This document shows, piece after piece, positions 25,184-36,235 of a DNA stretch of 64,000 nucleotides. Each line of letters opens with the position of its first letter. Within the stretch, counting starts at the first letter, position 1. This DNA is from Euptelea pleiosperma (taxonomy: Eukaryota; Streptophyta; Magnoliopsida; Ranunculales; Eupteleaceae). The DNA is taken from NCBI GenBank assembly GCA_035048495.1, contig CM068546.1, positions 35,854,674 to 35,918,673 on the forward strand. The letters run 5' to 3'. The notes under the pieces were generated by a model. It worked only from the letters and a program-made list of their open reading frames with translations. It was not told the DNA's origin and did not search any database. A program made the translations under genes and the position numbers.

Positions 25184-25559
25184 GTAAAACTTGCCTGATC
25201 AGCAACGGTCAAGGAATCCCTGACCGCCCACAATATGAGCCATGTGGCTTATTTTTTAGGATGCTGACCGTATGGATGTTTGGCCAATCCCTAGGTGGAC
25301 TCAAAAAATGTTAAAAACTAACACCCTGATTAGTGATTTAAAACCTTGAGATAATGCTCAAATTCCCACAGTTAAAATGATCAAGTCATGAAAATGGTCC
25401 CAATCCAACACTTAGAAATCACTAATGAGGTTAATTTTTGATTTGTAGGTCCACCTAGTGATTGGCCAAACATCCATACAGTCAGTGTCCACTAAAAATG
25501 TGCCACGTGGCTCAAACTGTAGGTGACAGTCACTGACTAGTGTTCAGACAAGTTTAACT
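25184..25559. mobile_element. foldback MITE, cluster member 2, exact 9-bp target duplication
   Basis: The element is flanked by exact copies of CACATTCGA (25175-25183 and 25560-25568). A 9-bp duplication with long inverted arms is typical of Mutator-like MITEs. The ends 'gtaaaacttg' and 'caagtttaact' are inverted. A G-box lies at 25504-25509 in the right arm. It is non-coding. Confidence 0.75.
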
Positions 25560-25619
25560 CACATTCGACTCCAGTTCGGCTCGCGTACCTGGGTACGTCT
25601 TGGCTGACGCCATACGAGA

Positions 25620-25860
25620 ACTGAGAACACATGGCAAACTCTTCGAGACCACTGACGGTATGGATGATAGTCCCCCAAAAATCTGCCTGATTGGTGAGTT
25701 CTAACCGTTTGTATTCAGTCTTTCAACCATAGGATTGGATCATTACTTGGAGTACTCAGATCAACGGCTAGAAATGGAAACTAATGCTGACTTCCACAGG
25801 GATGGTGGTCTCGAAGAGTGTTCGATACTTCAACGTGGCTCATGTGGACGTAGGCAAAAC
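25620..25860. repeat. foldback MITE, cluster member 3 (boundaries uncertain)
   Basis: 'gaccactgacggtatggatg', 'aaaatctgcctgattggtga' and the inverted 'gatcaacggctagaaatgg' place this in the same family. The right arm is degraded. A G-box lies just outside at 25892-25897. Confidence 0.5.
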
Positions 25861-26208
25861 TGGAGTCCTCACATTCCACCGCATTACAATCCACGTGCTT
25901 CACATGTAGCCACATGCATGATGCATCCCAGGTTTGGATCCTTCTAGTGATGGACCCCACTTAACGTGGTTAATTAGGATTAGCAGTCAAATTTTTTCAT
26001 TTAAGCCTTAACAAAACTAATTACCTGTCTCTTCAAAATTTCAAATCTGAACAATATACCCTTACTAGATAAAGTAAGACTCCAGTTTTAGTTCCTCATC
26101 CTCACAAGATCTGTCCACAAACAAAACAGACTCTCATCTCGAAGGATCCTTACTGTACAATGAGTTGACAGACTTCTCTTTTGGACTGACCAAACACTGA
26201 CAGCAGGA

Positions 26209-26582
26209 GTAAAACTTGCCTGACAGCCGACGGTGAGGGAATCCCTGACCACCCACATTATGAGCCAAGTGGCACACTTTTTTAGAGGACGCTGATCGTA
26301 TGGATGTTTATCCAATCCCTACGTGGACATACAAACCAAAAATCAGCCTGATTAGTGATTTCAAACCTTTGGATATTTGTAACCAAATAATGCTCAAATT
26401 CCTACTGTTAAAATCAACCTAAGAAAATAACATCAATCCAACGCTTAGAAATCATTGATCAGGTTTATTTTTGGTTCGTAGGTACACATAGGGATTGTCC
26501 AAACATCCATACGGTTAGTGTCCTCTTAAGAATGTTTCACTTGGCTCATATTGGCTGCAGTCAGTCAACGAAGGTTTACTCA
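26209..26582. repeat. foldback MITE, cluster member 4
   Basis: The left end 'gtaaaacttgcctgacagcc' resembles member 2. The 'atcagcctgattagtgattt' core and the inverted 'aatcattgatcaggtttatt' form the arms, and the right end is near 'gaaggtttactc'. The target duplication is not clear. Confidence 0.6.
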
Positions 26583-26629
26583 TCAGCCGCACATTAAAAA
26601 AGTTAATGAGGAAGCTGACGAACGCTAGC

Positions 26630-26900
26630 GGACGTCCTATGAGCCACGTGGCAACAATTAGAGACCGAAAAATTAACCTTAATGGTAATTTATAACCGTT
26701 GGAAATGATTACCCCTAAGATAACGCTCGAATCCACTGTTGTAAATCAACTCGCTGAAAAGGCTAAAATCCAACGGTTAGAAATCACCAATTAGGCCGAG
26801 TTTTGGTCTGTAGGTCCACTTAGGTAATCGGCCAAACATGCAGAAGGTGAGTGGTCTCCAAGAGTGTACCACATGGCCCCATACTGACGTACGTGAGGGT
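26630..26900. repeat. foldback MITE, cluster member 5
   Basis: Arms are 'cctatgagccacgtggcaac' and 'gtaccacatggccccatact', with an inverted core around 'caacggttagaaatcacc'. A G-box lies at 26645-26650. The ends are uncertain. Confidence 0.6.
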
Positions 26901-27128
26901 CTGTCATAAAAGATTTGTTCTCACCCCCATGATGTTAAAGGGTATTTTCGTCACTTTAAGCTCCATCCGGCATGAATGACGCAAAACAAGTCGTGTAAAT
27001 GTGTGTTGTCAAGTGAATGAAGCCAGGCTAGCATTTGAAACATGATTGATATGGGTCCCACCTTAGTCCTGGCAACCACATGCCGACTCGAAACCCCATG
27101 CATTCTCTCTCCTTCACTTTTTTTTTTC

Positions 27129-27539
27129 GAGTAAAACTCTATCACAGCGTTCTGACAGATGCGTCTGTCACAATGCAAAACACAGGCCACGTGGCAGTCT
27201 TAGTGAAATCTGACCGTAAGGATGTTTGACCTGTCCATCGATGCATCTCTAAAGTCTAAACCAACAATCAGTCTGATTAGGGGGTTTCTAAGAGATTCTA
27301 TCGAAGTTATTTTCATGGGTTGCTTTTAACGGTAATAATTCGAGACTTATTGAGCGTTATTTGGGTGCAAATATCCAGAGGTTTTAAATCACTAATCAGG
27401 ATGATGTTCGCTGTATAGGTCCACCGAGGGACTGGCCAAACATCCATACGGTCTGAATCCATTAATATTGTGCCACGTGTCCTGTGATTTGCATTGTGAC
27501 AGAAGCATCTGTCAGAACGCTGTGATAGAAGTTTTGCTC
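27129..27539. mobile_element. foldback MITE, cluster member 6
   Basis: The left end 'gagtaaaactctatcacagc' and the right end 'gctgtgatagaagttttgct' are inverted. Nested 'tctgtcacaatgc' and 'gcattgtgacaga' words extend the stem. G-boxes lie in both arms (27188-27193 and 27474-27479). The element sits in a T-rich flank, so a T-run duplication is possible but uninformative. Confidence 0.75.
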
Positions 27540-27764
27540 TTTTTTTTGCTAGCCGTATTATAGTCAGCCAAAGGACAATCGTTCTCCTTAGGTCCTACCC
27601 ATTAGATGATCCTTGAGATTCCCTCCAACATACTCTTCGAGCATCCAACGGTTTACAACTAACAAAGACGTTCTCCTCAACCGGACACCAACATTTTCCA
27701 CTATTTCTCATTAACAAAATCTAACAAGCACATACAAAGCTAAAAAAAGCACCTTCTAGTGTTT

Positions 27765-28100
27765 CTCACGGACTACATGGCCACGTGGCACATGCTTAGA
27801 GATCAAGGACCGTATGGATGCTTGACCCATTCCTAAGTGGATCTACATCCCAAAAATCAACCAGATTAGTGATCATTAACCTTGGTTCTTTGTACCCCAA
27901 ATTTTGCTTAAATGCACGGTTAAAAATTAACCCATGAAAAAGACTCCAATTGAATGCTTGGGAATTGAATCACTAATCAGGCTGATTTTTGATATGTAGG
28001 TCCACGTAGGGATGGGCCAAACATCTATACGGTCAGTGGTCTCTAAGAGTATGCCGCTTGGCTTATACTGTGATCCGTCATCAACGATGATGACGGACGT
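27765..28100. repeat. foldback MITE, cluster member 7
   Basis: Arms include 'ggccacgtggcacatgctta' and, inverted, 'taagagtatgccgcttggct'. The core is 'ccagattagtgatcatt' and 'aatcactaatcaggctgatt'. A G-box lies at 27782-27787. It ends about 370 bp before the GH28 start codon. Confidence 0.65.
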
Positions 28101-28114
28101 CCGAAAAGTTCTAT

Positions 28115-28141
28115 GAGAGAGAGAGAGAGAGAGAGAGAGAA
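28115..28141. repeat. GA microsatellite
   Basis: A pure (GA)n run sits at the end of the MITE cluster, in the upstream region of the GH28 gene. Confidence 0.9.
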
Positions 28142-28352
28142 ATGGAGCCGTTTTAAACAAATTTAGTGTCGACATTAAACGATAATTAAAGAGAGGGTAA
28201 TTAATATTTTAATTATTATTCTGTTTGCGCATTCTAATTTTGATTTGGTTATGCGCATGAGCTGAAGAGCTAGCTGTCTTTTCTTTGAATTATTTCTCTT
28301 ACCGTTTTCTTACTTATTAATAATAATTCACACAAAGAAATAATAATTCACA

Positions 28353-28362
28353 CATATATACA
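28353..28362 (+). promoter_or_regulatory. candidate TATA box of the GH28 gene
   Basis: 'catatatacacc' lies about 115 bp before the start codon at 28473. It is followed by a CTTCTT-rich stretch that looks like a plant 5' leader. This is placement evidence only. Confidence 0.4.
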
Positions 28363-28472
28363 CCAGACTCTGTTTTTAGCTTCTTCTTCTTCTTCTTATT
28401 GTTCCTCTTTGGGTTGCAGCGCCTGTTGTTATTCTTGTCTTTTGGCTGGGCTTGAAGAAGGAGCAGAGGCTC

Positions 28473-31400
28473 ATGAAGAGGCCAGTAAGTACGTTGTTAT
28501 ATGTATATTTATATTTTTTTTCTGCTGATTCTGAGATTTTCAGAACTTGGGTGTTTGAAATTTTGTTTTTTAAGGGGTATTTTTGCATTTTTCCCCTTTT
28601 AAATGTGATTGTAGTATCCAGATTTTGCTATTGGATTTCAAAATATATTTTTTGGGGGTGTTTTGAAATCTATTTTTGTGGGTCTTGTAGATTTTTGCAA
28701 TTGGGAAGTGACTTTCGAAGTGGGTAGGTTTGCTTTTTGGATTTCTTCTTCTTTGATTGGGTTGTGTTGGTTTTACTAATTTAGAGTGATCTTCTCGAGA
28801 TGGGTATCCCTGGCTTTAATCAAGTTTGTGTTTTTTCTTGTTGTTTGACTGTGTTCACTTATTCTTTTTTTCGTTTCCTTCTAAAACAGATGGTCTTCTG
28901 TTTAGGGAGTTCTGCGAGTTTTTTTTTTTAACCCCATGATGGATCAGTAAAAAAATTTTCCTTTTTCCTGTTTTGGTTTTGTTTGTGGCGTCACTTCTTC
29001 TCTTTTGGAATCATGTAAGTACCTATGTAAGTGCTCAATTTTTCATTTTATTTTAACAATTTCAATTGTTCTTTGGTTTCATCAGTCCTACTATCTGTGT
29101 TTTAGTTCTTCTAATCTTTTAAGTCAAAATGTCTTGTTTTCATTTGGGATCATATCTTCTGCTTTACATTCAAAGGTGGTAGAGTTTTCCATTTCTAGGC
29201 TTTGATTATCAGGAAGTTCAGCTAAATTGGATACTTTGTTTGGTCCTTTCAACCATGGAACGCTCTGTTGCTCAATTTCCGGTGATTTCTTTTTTATTCG
29301 AATTTCCTTGAATTGCCTGTGCTTGTTCATAATTATATAAGTTCTATACAGATATCTTATGGTAGTTCTTGCTATTTCACCAAACAAACCTCTGTTTCAT
29401 CTATGTACAGGAGTTTAGTTGTCTAAGTTTTCAGAAAATTTATAAAAAAAATTGCTTATGTCAAACTATTGTTTGATCTTATAATGTATCAGTCTCAAAT
29501 CGATTGTAGAATTGGCTCTTTTTTTAGTCTTTCCCAGATTGCATTTCTGGGAATATCCTCCCAGTTCCTTTGATTTCAATAATTTACTAAAATTGTGTTG
29601 ATCGGCCTCTCTTTCTGATAATGGGAGGAGATTGCACTAGAAAAGTTTGTTATAATTGTTGGTTTCTGGGAGTTGTCCTTTTTCTTCATTCAATTTCCTT
29701 ATGGACTACTTATCTGCATTAATGGATTGTAGAATATAGAAATTCATTTGTTGTTTCTTTTTTCCCCACTTGTCGCATTACTCTTCAGGTGGCATTGCTA
29801 TTGCTTCTGGCACTTTGCAATGCTGTTGATATAAATGAAGAAGGGAGCGATGGATGCAAATACAAGATGGGTTTGGAGCCCAGACCTCATAGTGTGTCCA
29901 TCTTAGAGTTTGGAGCAGTTGGGGATGGGAAAACTCTGAACACAATTGCATTTCAGAATGCCATCTTCTATCTCAATTCTTTTGCTGACAAGGGCGGTGC
30001 TCAGCTCTACGTGCCATCAGGGAGGTGGCTCACTGGAAGCTTCAACCTCACCAACCACCTCACACTCTTCTTGGAAAGAGGTGCCATCATTCTTGGATCT
30101 CAGGTTTTTATCCTGTCTCTGTTCATCTCTTTCTTTTAGTGTTTCTTTCTTTATTTGCCTCTATGAGAAAAAATGGTAGATAAAAAGGTTGTAATGTTGT
30201 ATTCCTAATAATACAGTGTTAGTAAAATTCTGTGGAGACATTTTATGAGCTTTTGGACCATTGGCTAAGTGAACCCTGTTTTAAAAAGGATTTCTGCATT
30301 AGGAAGTTCCACATATTAGCAAGGATATCCATTTTATCAACTTCATAATCCTTCATTCCCTACTGGTGGAGTCTCTGTTTTTCTTCAACTTAGGTGTTCC
30401 TTTATATCCACTGGTACCTCAACACTTATTTAGTCTAACTGTTGGACCTGTGGTTGGTCCTCTCATTTCTCTTGTTGGATAGTAGTTGCTGGGTCTCAAG
30501 TTTAACTTTAGCAACATTTGCTCCATGCGGCCCCTCATGTTCTGTGTAGGTAAGCAAGTGCTGAACTCCCAACCTCAAGGTTGCAACCCAAAGCACCGAT
30601 TCAATTGATCTATGAGTGTGAACTGAAAAAGGCTTTGTTTTTTCCATGTTCAACATCTCCAAGGCTATCATCATCAGCTGTCTTATCTTAATATTCATGT
30701 TGAAGAGTTTGGTATCAAATTATCGTGACAATCTGAGTGAAACCAAAACTCATTTTTAATTAAGTGTTTTCATATTAAAAGACTTTCTTTTTCTTGCTTC
30801 TACAGGACCCCTCTCACTGGGAACTCATTGAACCCTTACCATCATATGGTCGAGGGATTGAACTCCCTGGTGGAAGATATCACAGCTTGATAACTGGATA
30901 TAAGTTGACAGATGTTGTTATAACAGGCAAGCATATCTCCAAATTTCTAGTTTTCCAATCAACCTTGAGTTTTCTTTGTAAGCATCTTTATTCTGTCCCG
31001 CTCACATAACATGTTGGCATTCGTTGATTGCATCAGGTGATAATGGAACCATCGATGGCCAAGGTTCCGTTTGGTGGGAGTGGTTCAGCTCCCATTCCCT
31101 AAATTACAGCCGACCTCATCTTGTGGAATTTATCAGTTCCAATGATGTCATAATTTCAAACCTTACCTTTTTAAATTCCCCCGCCTGGAACATTCATCCA
31201 GTCTATTGCAGGTATGTTGGTTAAACCCTTCTGGTGCATTTGCTAATCTGTCCAATTTGTAAACTCAAAAACTTATTTCTACAAGGAAAGCTTGAACGTA
31301 AGGAGTTAAATTCGTATTTATTTTAATATAATGCAGCAACGTGCTAGTTCAAAACATAACGGTCCATGCTCCATCTGATTCTCCTTATACCAATGGTATA

Positions 31401-33622
31401 GTCCCAGGTTTGTGACTGTCCACCCACTTCCCATGTTTTTAACACATTCTGAAAACCTTACTATACCTTTTATCGTTTTTATTCGCCTTCTGTTATATAT
31501 TTAATGTTTTGGAGTTGTTTATATAAGTTTACCCCAAATATAAGTTTCCACTCTGAACGAGACTGTAATTCAACTGGGATTTGAAAACAGTGGTTGGCAA
31601 ATCCCATGTTCTCACTGTACTATTAGACAACTTAGGCTGTGTGTTGTTTACTGAGAACTACACTTTGCGCGTGATCGAAACGAGTGCAAGGTTGGAGTTG
31701 GGCAATAACAAACTTGCTAAAATATACGTTTAAAGTGTTTGGTTGAAAATGAATAGTTTTAGATAGGAATGTATTACATACATCGCACATGTATGAGAGC
31801 TTGTTCCACCGTGCTCTAAAATAAACACGGAGCGCACTCGTTTAGGCCCTACATCAAGTCACTTGTTCCACGTGTCAATGTACGAAGGCTTAACATATCA
31901 TGTGTGTCCCACATGTTATGTGGTTCAAGATGTGTCCCCACATACCAAGTGGGTCTAACGTTTTATGTGATCAACATATTAGGTGCATATACATGTGAGG
32001 GTGGGAAAGGTTTTCTAGGGAAGGTGCAAGAACACGATTCTAAAGAAGGTGCTATTTTTTTACTTCCCAAGCAACAATGAAACTTGCGCGACTTCATGAA
32101 ACAAACGTGCAAAAAGGTAAAGTTTCGTTATCGCGCACCATTTTCTCAGTAAACAATCGCAGCCTTAAAGGTACAGGTCCTTTCAGATCAGAGACTTGTA
32201 ATCTGCAGAACCAGTTTTTGGATGATAGTATGAGAAAGTTGAATAGTTGGGGAAGAGGAGAGCGCGTATGAACAGAACAGCTCTTCTGATGAAAAATTGT
32301 GTGAACTTCATTTAGCATGACTAATGTGAAAATCAGTGGAGATTAGCAAAGGGACCGAATTATCTTCAGGCCCATATGCAATTGCTTGGTTAAAAACAAA
32401 TAAGAAACAGACGTTGAAGTAAGATAGAACGGCCACCATAGTCCACAGGTCAGTGTGTCTATAACACTGAAACATGTACCGGACCCAATCCATCAATCTT
32501 GTCCTCAGCTTAATTCATAAACCCAAACTTCCCAAGTAGTGTTTAAATTCAACCCCATATCCAAATCCCTGAGAATCTCACTTTTAGCTTTAGAACTCTG
32601 GTTATTACTTCTAAACTGTCAGTCAAACAGTATTAATCTCTTATTTAACCTTGTATCGTAAGTCTTGAACTAAACAATAAATATTGCCAACTTCCAATTT
32701 GCATAATTTTTTAGTACAAGTGATCTAGAGCCTAAATTATATATTACATGATTTTATCTCCAAACTGCATAAGCAGAAGCTACCTTGTATTTGAATTTGG
32801 TTATTACTCGTAAAGTGTGGTCAATCCCATGATGGTTGCTTGATTCACAAAATTATCCTTCTATGCATTTTAGTTCTTTCCTTAGCAACAAGAGTATGTT
32901 TTCTACCACAGTTTTTTTTTATATAACACACATAAGCTGTCTTTTCAGATTCATCGTATGATGTATGCATAGAGAACTGCACCATTAGCGTGGGTCATGA
33001 TGCCATTGTGCTCAAGAGCGGTTGGGATGAGTATGGCATTGCATATGGAAGACCCACCACAGGCGTCTGGATCAAGGGGGTCCACCTTCAAGCAGCTTTG
33101 GGCGCTGGCCTCGCATTCGGCAGCGAGATGTCCGGTGGCATCTCCAACGTACATGCGGAGCGCCTCCATGTACACGCCTCTTCGACTGGCATCAAACTCA
33201 AGACTACGAGGGGCAGAGGTGGTTATATAAAAGACATCCTCATATCAGATGTGGAGATGGAAAATGTTCACATGGCACTCAGTGCCACAGGTCAATGTGG
33301 ATCCCACCCAGATGACAATTTTGATCCCAATGCGCTCCCAGTCGTGGATCACATCACCTTGAAGAATGTGGTTGGTACAAACATCACCATAGCTGGAGAC
33401 CTTGCTGGAATCCAAGAATCTCCTTTCACCAATATCTGCCTATCCAATATCTCCTTGTCTGTCACTTCAGAACCTTCCACTTCGTGGGTCTGTTCGAACA
33501 TAATGGGATTTTCTCAGTCAGTGTTACCTGAACCATGTTCCGACCTCCAGCGTCCGGATTCGAATTCTTCCTCTTCCTGTTTCTCCCTCCTATATTCCAA
33601 TGGTCGTGCTGCAGTCCTGTGA
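28473..33622 (+). CDS. GH28 polygalacturonase-like secreted protein with altered catalytic motifs, 6 exons, 455 aa
   Basis: GH28 enzymes hydrolyse pectin galacturonan in the cell wall. Exons: 28473-28484, 29789-30103, 30806-30926, 31037-31211, 31337-31407, 32949-33622; phases agree throughout. The 4-codon first exon joins to give MKRPVALLLLLALCNA, a signal peptide; this join decides the start. FGAVGDGKTLNT (about 36-47) is the usual pectinase N-terminal motif, and a right-handed beta-helix region follows. The sequence matches the plant 'probable polygalacturonase' clade (VPDSS, KSGWDEYG, GSEMSGG, TTRGRGGYIK). The canonical catalytic positions differ, however: NTD is TNG (226-228), G-D-D is G-H-D (247-249), GHG is GAG (283-285) and RIK is KLK (314-316). 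I recall related plant proteins with similar losses, so this is probably a genuine non-canonical clade and not a pseudogene. Intron 3 uses a GC donor. Length is normal. Confidence 0.92.
28485..29788 (+). other. long first intron (1.3 kb) of the GH28 gene
   Basis: The intron opens 'gtaagt' after only 12 coding bases and closes 'ctcttcag'. It is T-rich, with no transposon or open frame of note. Confidence 0.75.
31634..32165. mobile_element. TIR element inside GH28 intron 5
   Basis: The left end 'aggctgtgtgttgtttactg' and the right end, in reverse complement 'aggctgcgattgtttactga', are inverted terminal repeats. The form suggests a hAT-type MITE of about 530 bp. It explains a third of the 1541-bp intron 31408-32948. 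No target duplication was found. It contains no transposase. Confidence 0.65.
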
Positions 33623-34115
33623 TATCATCTCACAATACAAGTACTTGTTTTATCCCCTCTGTACAATGAGAGAGTCTAAAGCTTCTTCCATTTCCAATTC
33701 GAATTTATCGGATTCTTTTCAAATAAAGCGCAGATCTCAAACATTCATAATTCAGTTCCCAATCCATATACGCCGAGTTTAGCACTGATCTTCCGATCAA
33801 GTGGCATCGTGCCCAATCAGCTGCTTATGTGTACAGCCTCATTCCTTCATTCATGTACAAGGAAAATTTTGGTAAAGAGACTCAGATCGATGGTAGTGCG
33901 TTTTCTTTCATTTCTTTTTAAAACTTTAAATCAATTATTGTTTCATTGTATATTTTATCTGACGTGGACTGCCATGTCAGATGGGTATTGGTAGATGGGC
34001 AAGCAGAGAGAGATGTATTCACATGGAGCCATGTAATTGGAATAAAGAGTCGTCTTTGTTCAAATAAATGATAAAACAGGGGTGTCTTTGTGCTTTCCCT
34101 TGTCTGTGATGGTTA

Positions 34116-34509
34116 CTTTTTTTTTTTGACAAGTCAATATGTATAAATAAAGGAGATCGAGAAGATCTCTAGAAAACAAGGAGGGCAGAAACCTCGGAAG
34201 GAGGAAAAAGAGAGAAAAAGAGAACAAAAGAGAAAACAAACAGAGCTAACTCGTCAACAAGGTATCATACCTGAAAACCATATCACTAAAGAAAGTACTT
34301 GTCATATCTTAGGATATACTCCCCCAACTGAATAGAGAAGCCTTTATACTATTGATGGTGTCCTGAATGGAACCTTCTTCTCCTCTGAAAACGATTCCTA
34401 TTTCTCTCCCACTGAAGTTTCTAAATAACCGCGTACGGTACCATACTCCAAAGAAGCCTCCCCCTACCTGATAGATCAATCTTGGGCCACCCGCCCAGCA
34501 AAGCCCCAA
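34116..34509 (-). mobile_element. 5'-truncated LINE fragment with 16-bp target duplication
   Basis: The fragment is flanked by TTGTCTGTGATGGTTA (34100-34115) and TTGTCTATGATGGTTA (34510-34525), one mismatch. A T run at its left end is the poly-A tail of a minus-strand insertion. The minus strand encodes a C-terminal LINE-like piece with GIVFRGEEGSIQDTINSIK. It begins about 500 bp after the GH28 stop codon. Confidence 0.85.
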
Positions 34510-34588
34510 TTGTCTATGATGGTTAATATTACAAGATCATTAAGTATACTTCAGCCGGAGATAAATTTGTTCTTTGTTTGCGTCACAT

Positions 34589-35715
34589 AGGGCTGTCAAT
34601 GGATTAATGGGTGAGGTCAGGTTGATCTAGAACCGATTTAGTAGCCTAATCGGTCATGGTTTTCAAATCCACAACCTATCAGATAAGGTTGAGGCAACCT
34701 AACATTGAGCCAATCTCATCAATTAAACTATTATTTTGTGTCAATTTTTTATATGCTTAGCAATTTTCAAATGAACTGATTTTTGGTGATGATGATCATG
34801 GCAAGGACAACTCAATGTATGGTTAGATTGTCCAACTTGTGGGCCCCACCGCGGGGTGTAAGAATTGATGTAAAAAATGGTTGTAGCTCTAGACGGACTC
34901 TTTATCAATATACATTTAGTAATATATTGCATTTCATAAATAATATAGGACACTAATATTATATATAATTCTATTACGAAAAAAATTATTATATATAATT
35001 CATTAATAATATTGGATCAGGTCAACATATCAAATCGAATAAATCCAGAACTCATCAGAGAGCTTACCGGAGTGAGTAAAACTCTAATGACAACGAGCTG
35101 TCAGCGAAGCCGTTGACTACCACAAAGTTCTCGGCACGTACCCGAGTGCTTTTTGCTACGTACCCAAGTGGGTTTCTTAAGAATTTTTTTAATTTTTTAT
35201 TTTAAAAGCAACTAGGACTCACTTAGTATGCAATTAGTGTCATAACGGTTGGATGTCCCTTGGAAAATGTGTTATTTCAATGTTTTCAAAAAAAAAATAT
35301 TATAAATTAAAAACACATTTTTCAAGCACCATTCAATGGTGGATACACTGTTTGCATGTTGCATACTAGATTTGTCCGCAAGATTATGTGGAGAATTTTG
35401 AATATGTAATTCTTGTATAAATAAACCTGTAAAGATGATGAATATTATATATTGTTAATGTAGTCCTATTTAAGAGGATGTGGAAGTGAAGCTATTATTT
35501 AATGGTTAGCATTACGGTCATTGTATTGACCAATAAAAAAATTTAATATGAAAAAAAATTAGCAACCTTTCCAACTAATAAAAAAATTAAGAAATTGAGT
35601 TAGGCTTGGGCTGGGAAATCTAAGCCCAACCTTAGGTTGGGTTGGGCTTGGTTTTACAGCCTTGAAGGCCGAGATGGGCTAGGGTTGACTCCGGACCCAC
35701 CCGAGTTGCAGCCCT
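34589..35715. mobile_element. TIR element of about 1.1 kb
   Basis: The left end 'agggctgtcaatgg' and the right end 'gagttgcagccct' are short inverted repeats, with inverted 'gggttgggct'-type words inside. The interior is AT-rich and non-coding. The same end type occurs at 51492-52305. The classification (hAT-like) is tentative. Confidence 0.5.
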
Positions 35716-36235
35716 ACGATACAATCTAGTGCGCCAAATTGTGAGCTGCCTGATTCCCACAACGATGAACATGTGTACAAGTAATAGACTTGAGAAGTTA
35801 CTAAATAAGAGAGATAGTTATCCAAAATAAGAGTATGATGATGGCTTTGGCATCTCCTTCCAGCTAGGGGTGACCAACCTATGACCGGGCTTGGGAGGGG
35901 TCCAAGACTCGTAATAAAATGGGGGAGGGGCCCAAGAGGGGGTGGTGGGGTCGGGATTCAGGTAGGGCTTTGGGTCCATCAAACTTTTGATAATCTGTCC
36001 ATGAAACTTTTTCTCCTATGCTTTCAAGAAATGCAGATCAAAGGAAGCTTTTATATGGCATCCCCACTCATTTGATTGCACAAAGGAATGAAGGGCGAAA
36101 TATACGAAGCACAGTAAAAGCAAAGCAAGAGGCATCCATGCAACAAGAAAATATTTAGTAGATAAATACCGAAAGAAAGTCTACTCAACAAGAAAGGAAG
36201 AAAACCCAAATCAAAGTTCAAACAAACAAAACAAA

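Noticed and set aside
25735..25947. Plus-strand 70-codon frame at 25.7 kb
   Set aside because: It overlaps a foldback MITE arm and its translation shows no domain.
24041..28100. CRISPR-like array from evenly repeated words at 24-28 kb
   Set aside because: The repeats are the arms of foldback MITEs, inverted and hundreds of bases long, in eukaryotic DNA. There are no short direct repeats with unique spacers.
29124..29387. Minus-strand 87-codon frame in GH28 intron 1
   Set aside because: It lies in a T-rich intron on the opposite strand with no domain or conserved composition; treated as chance.
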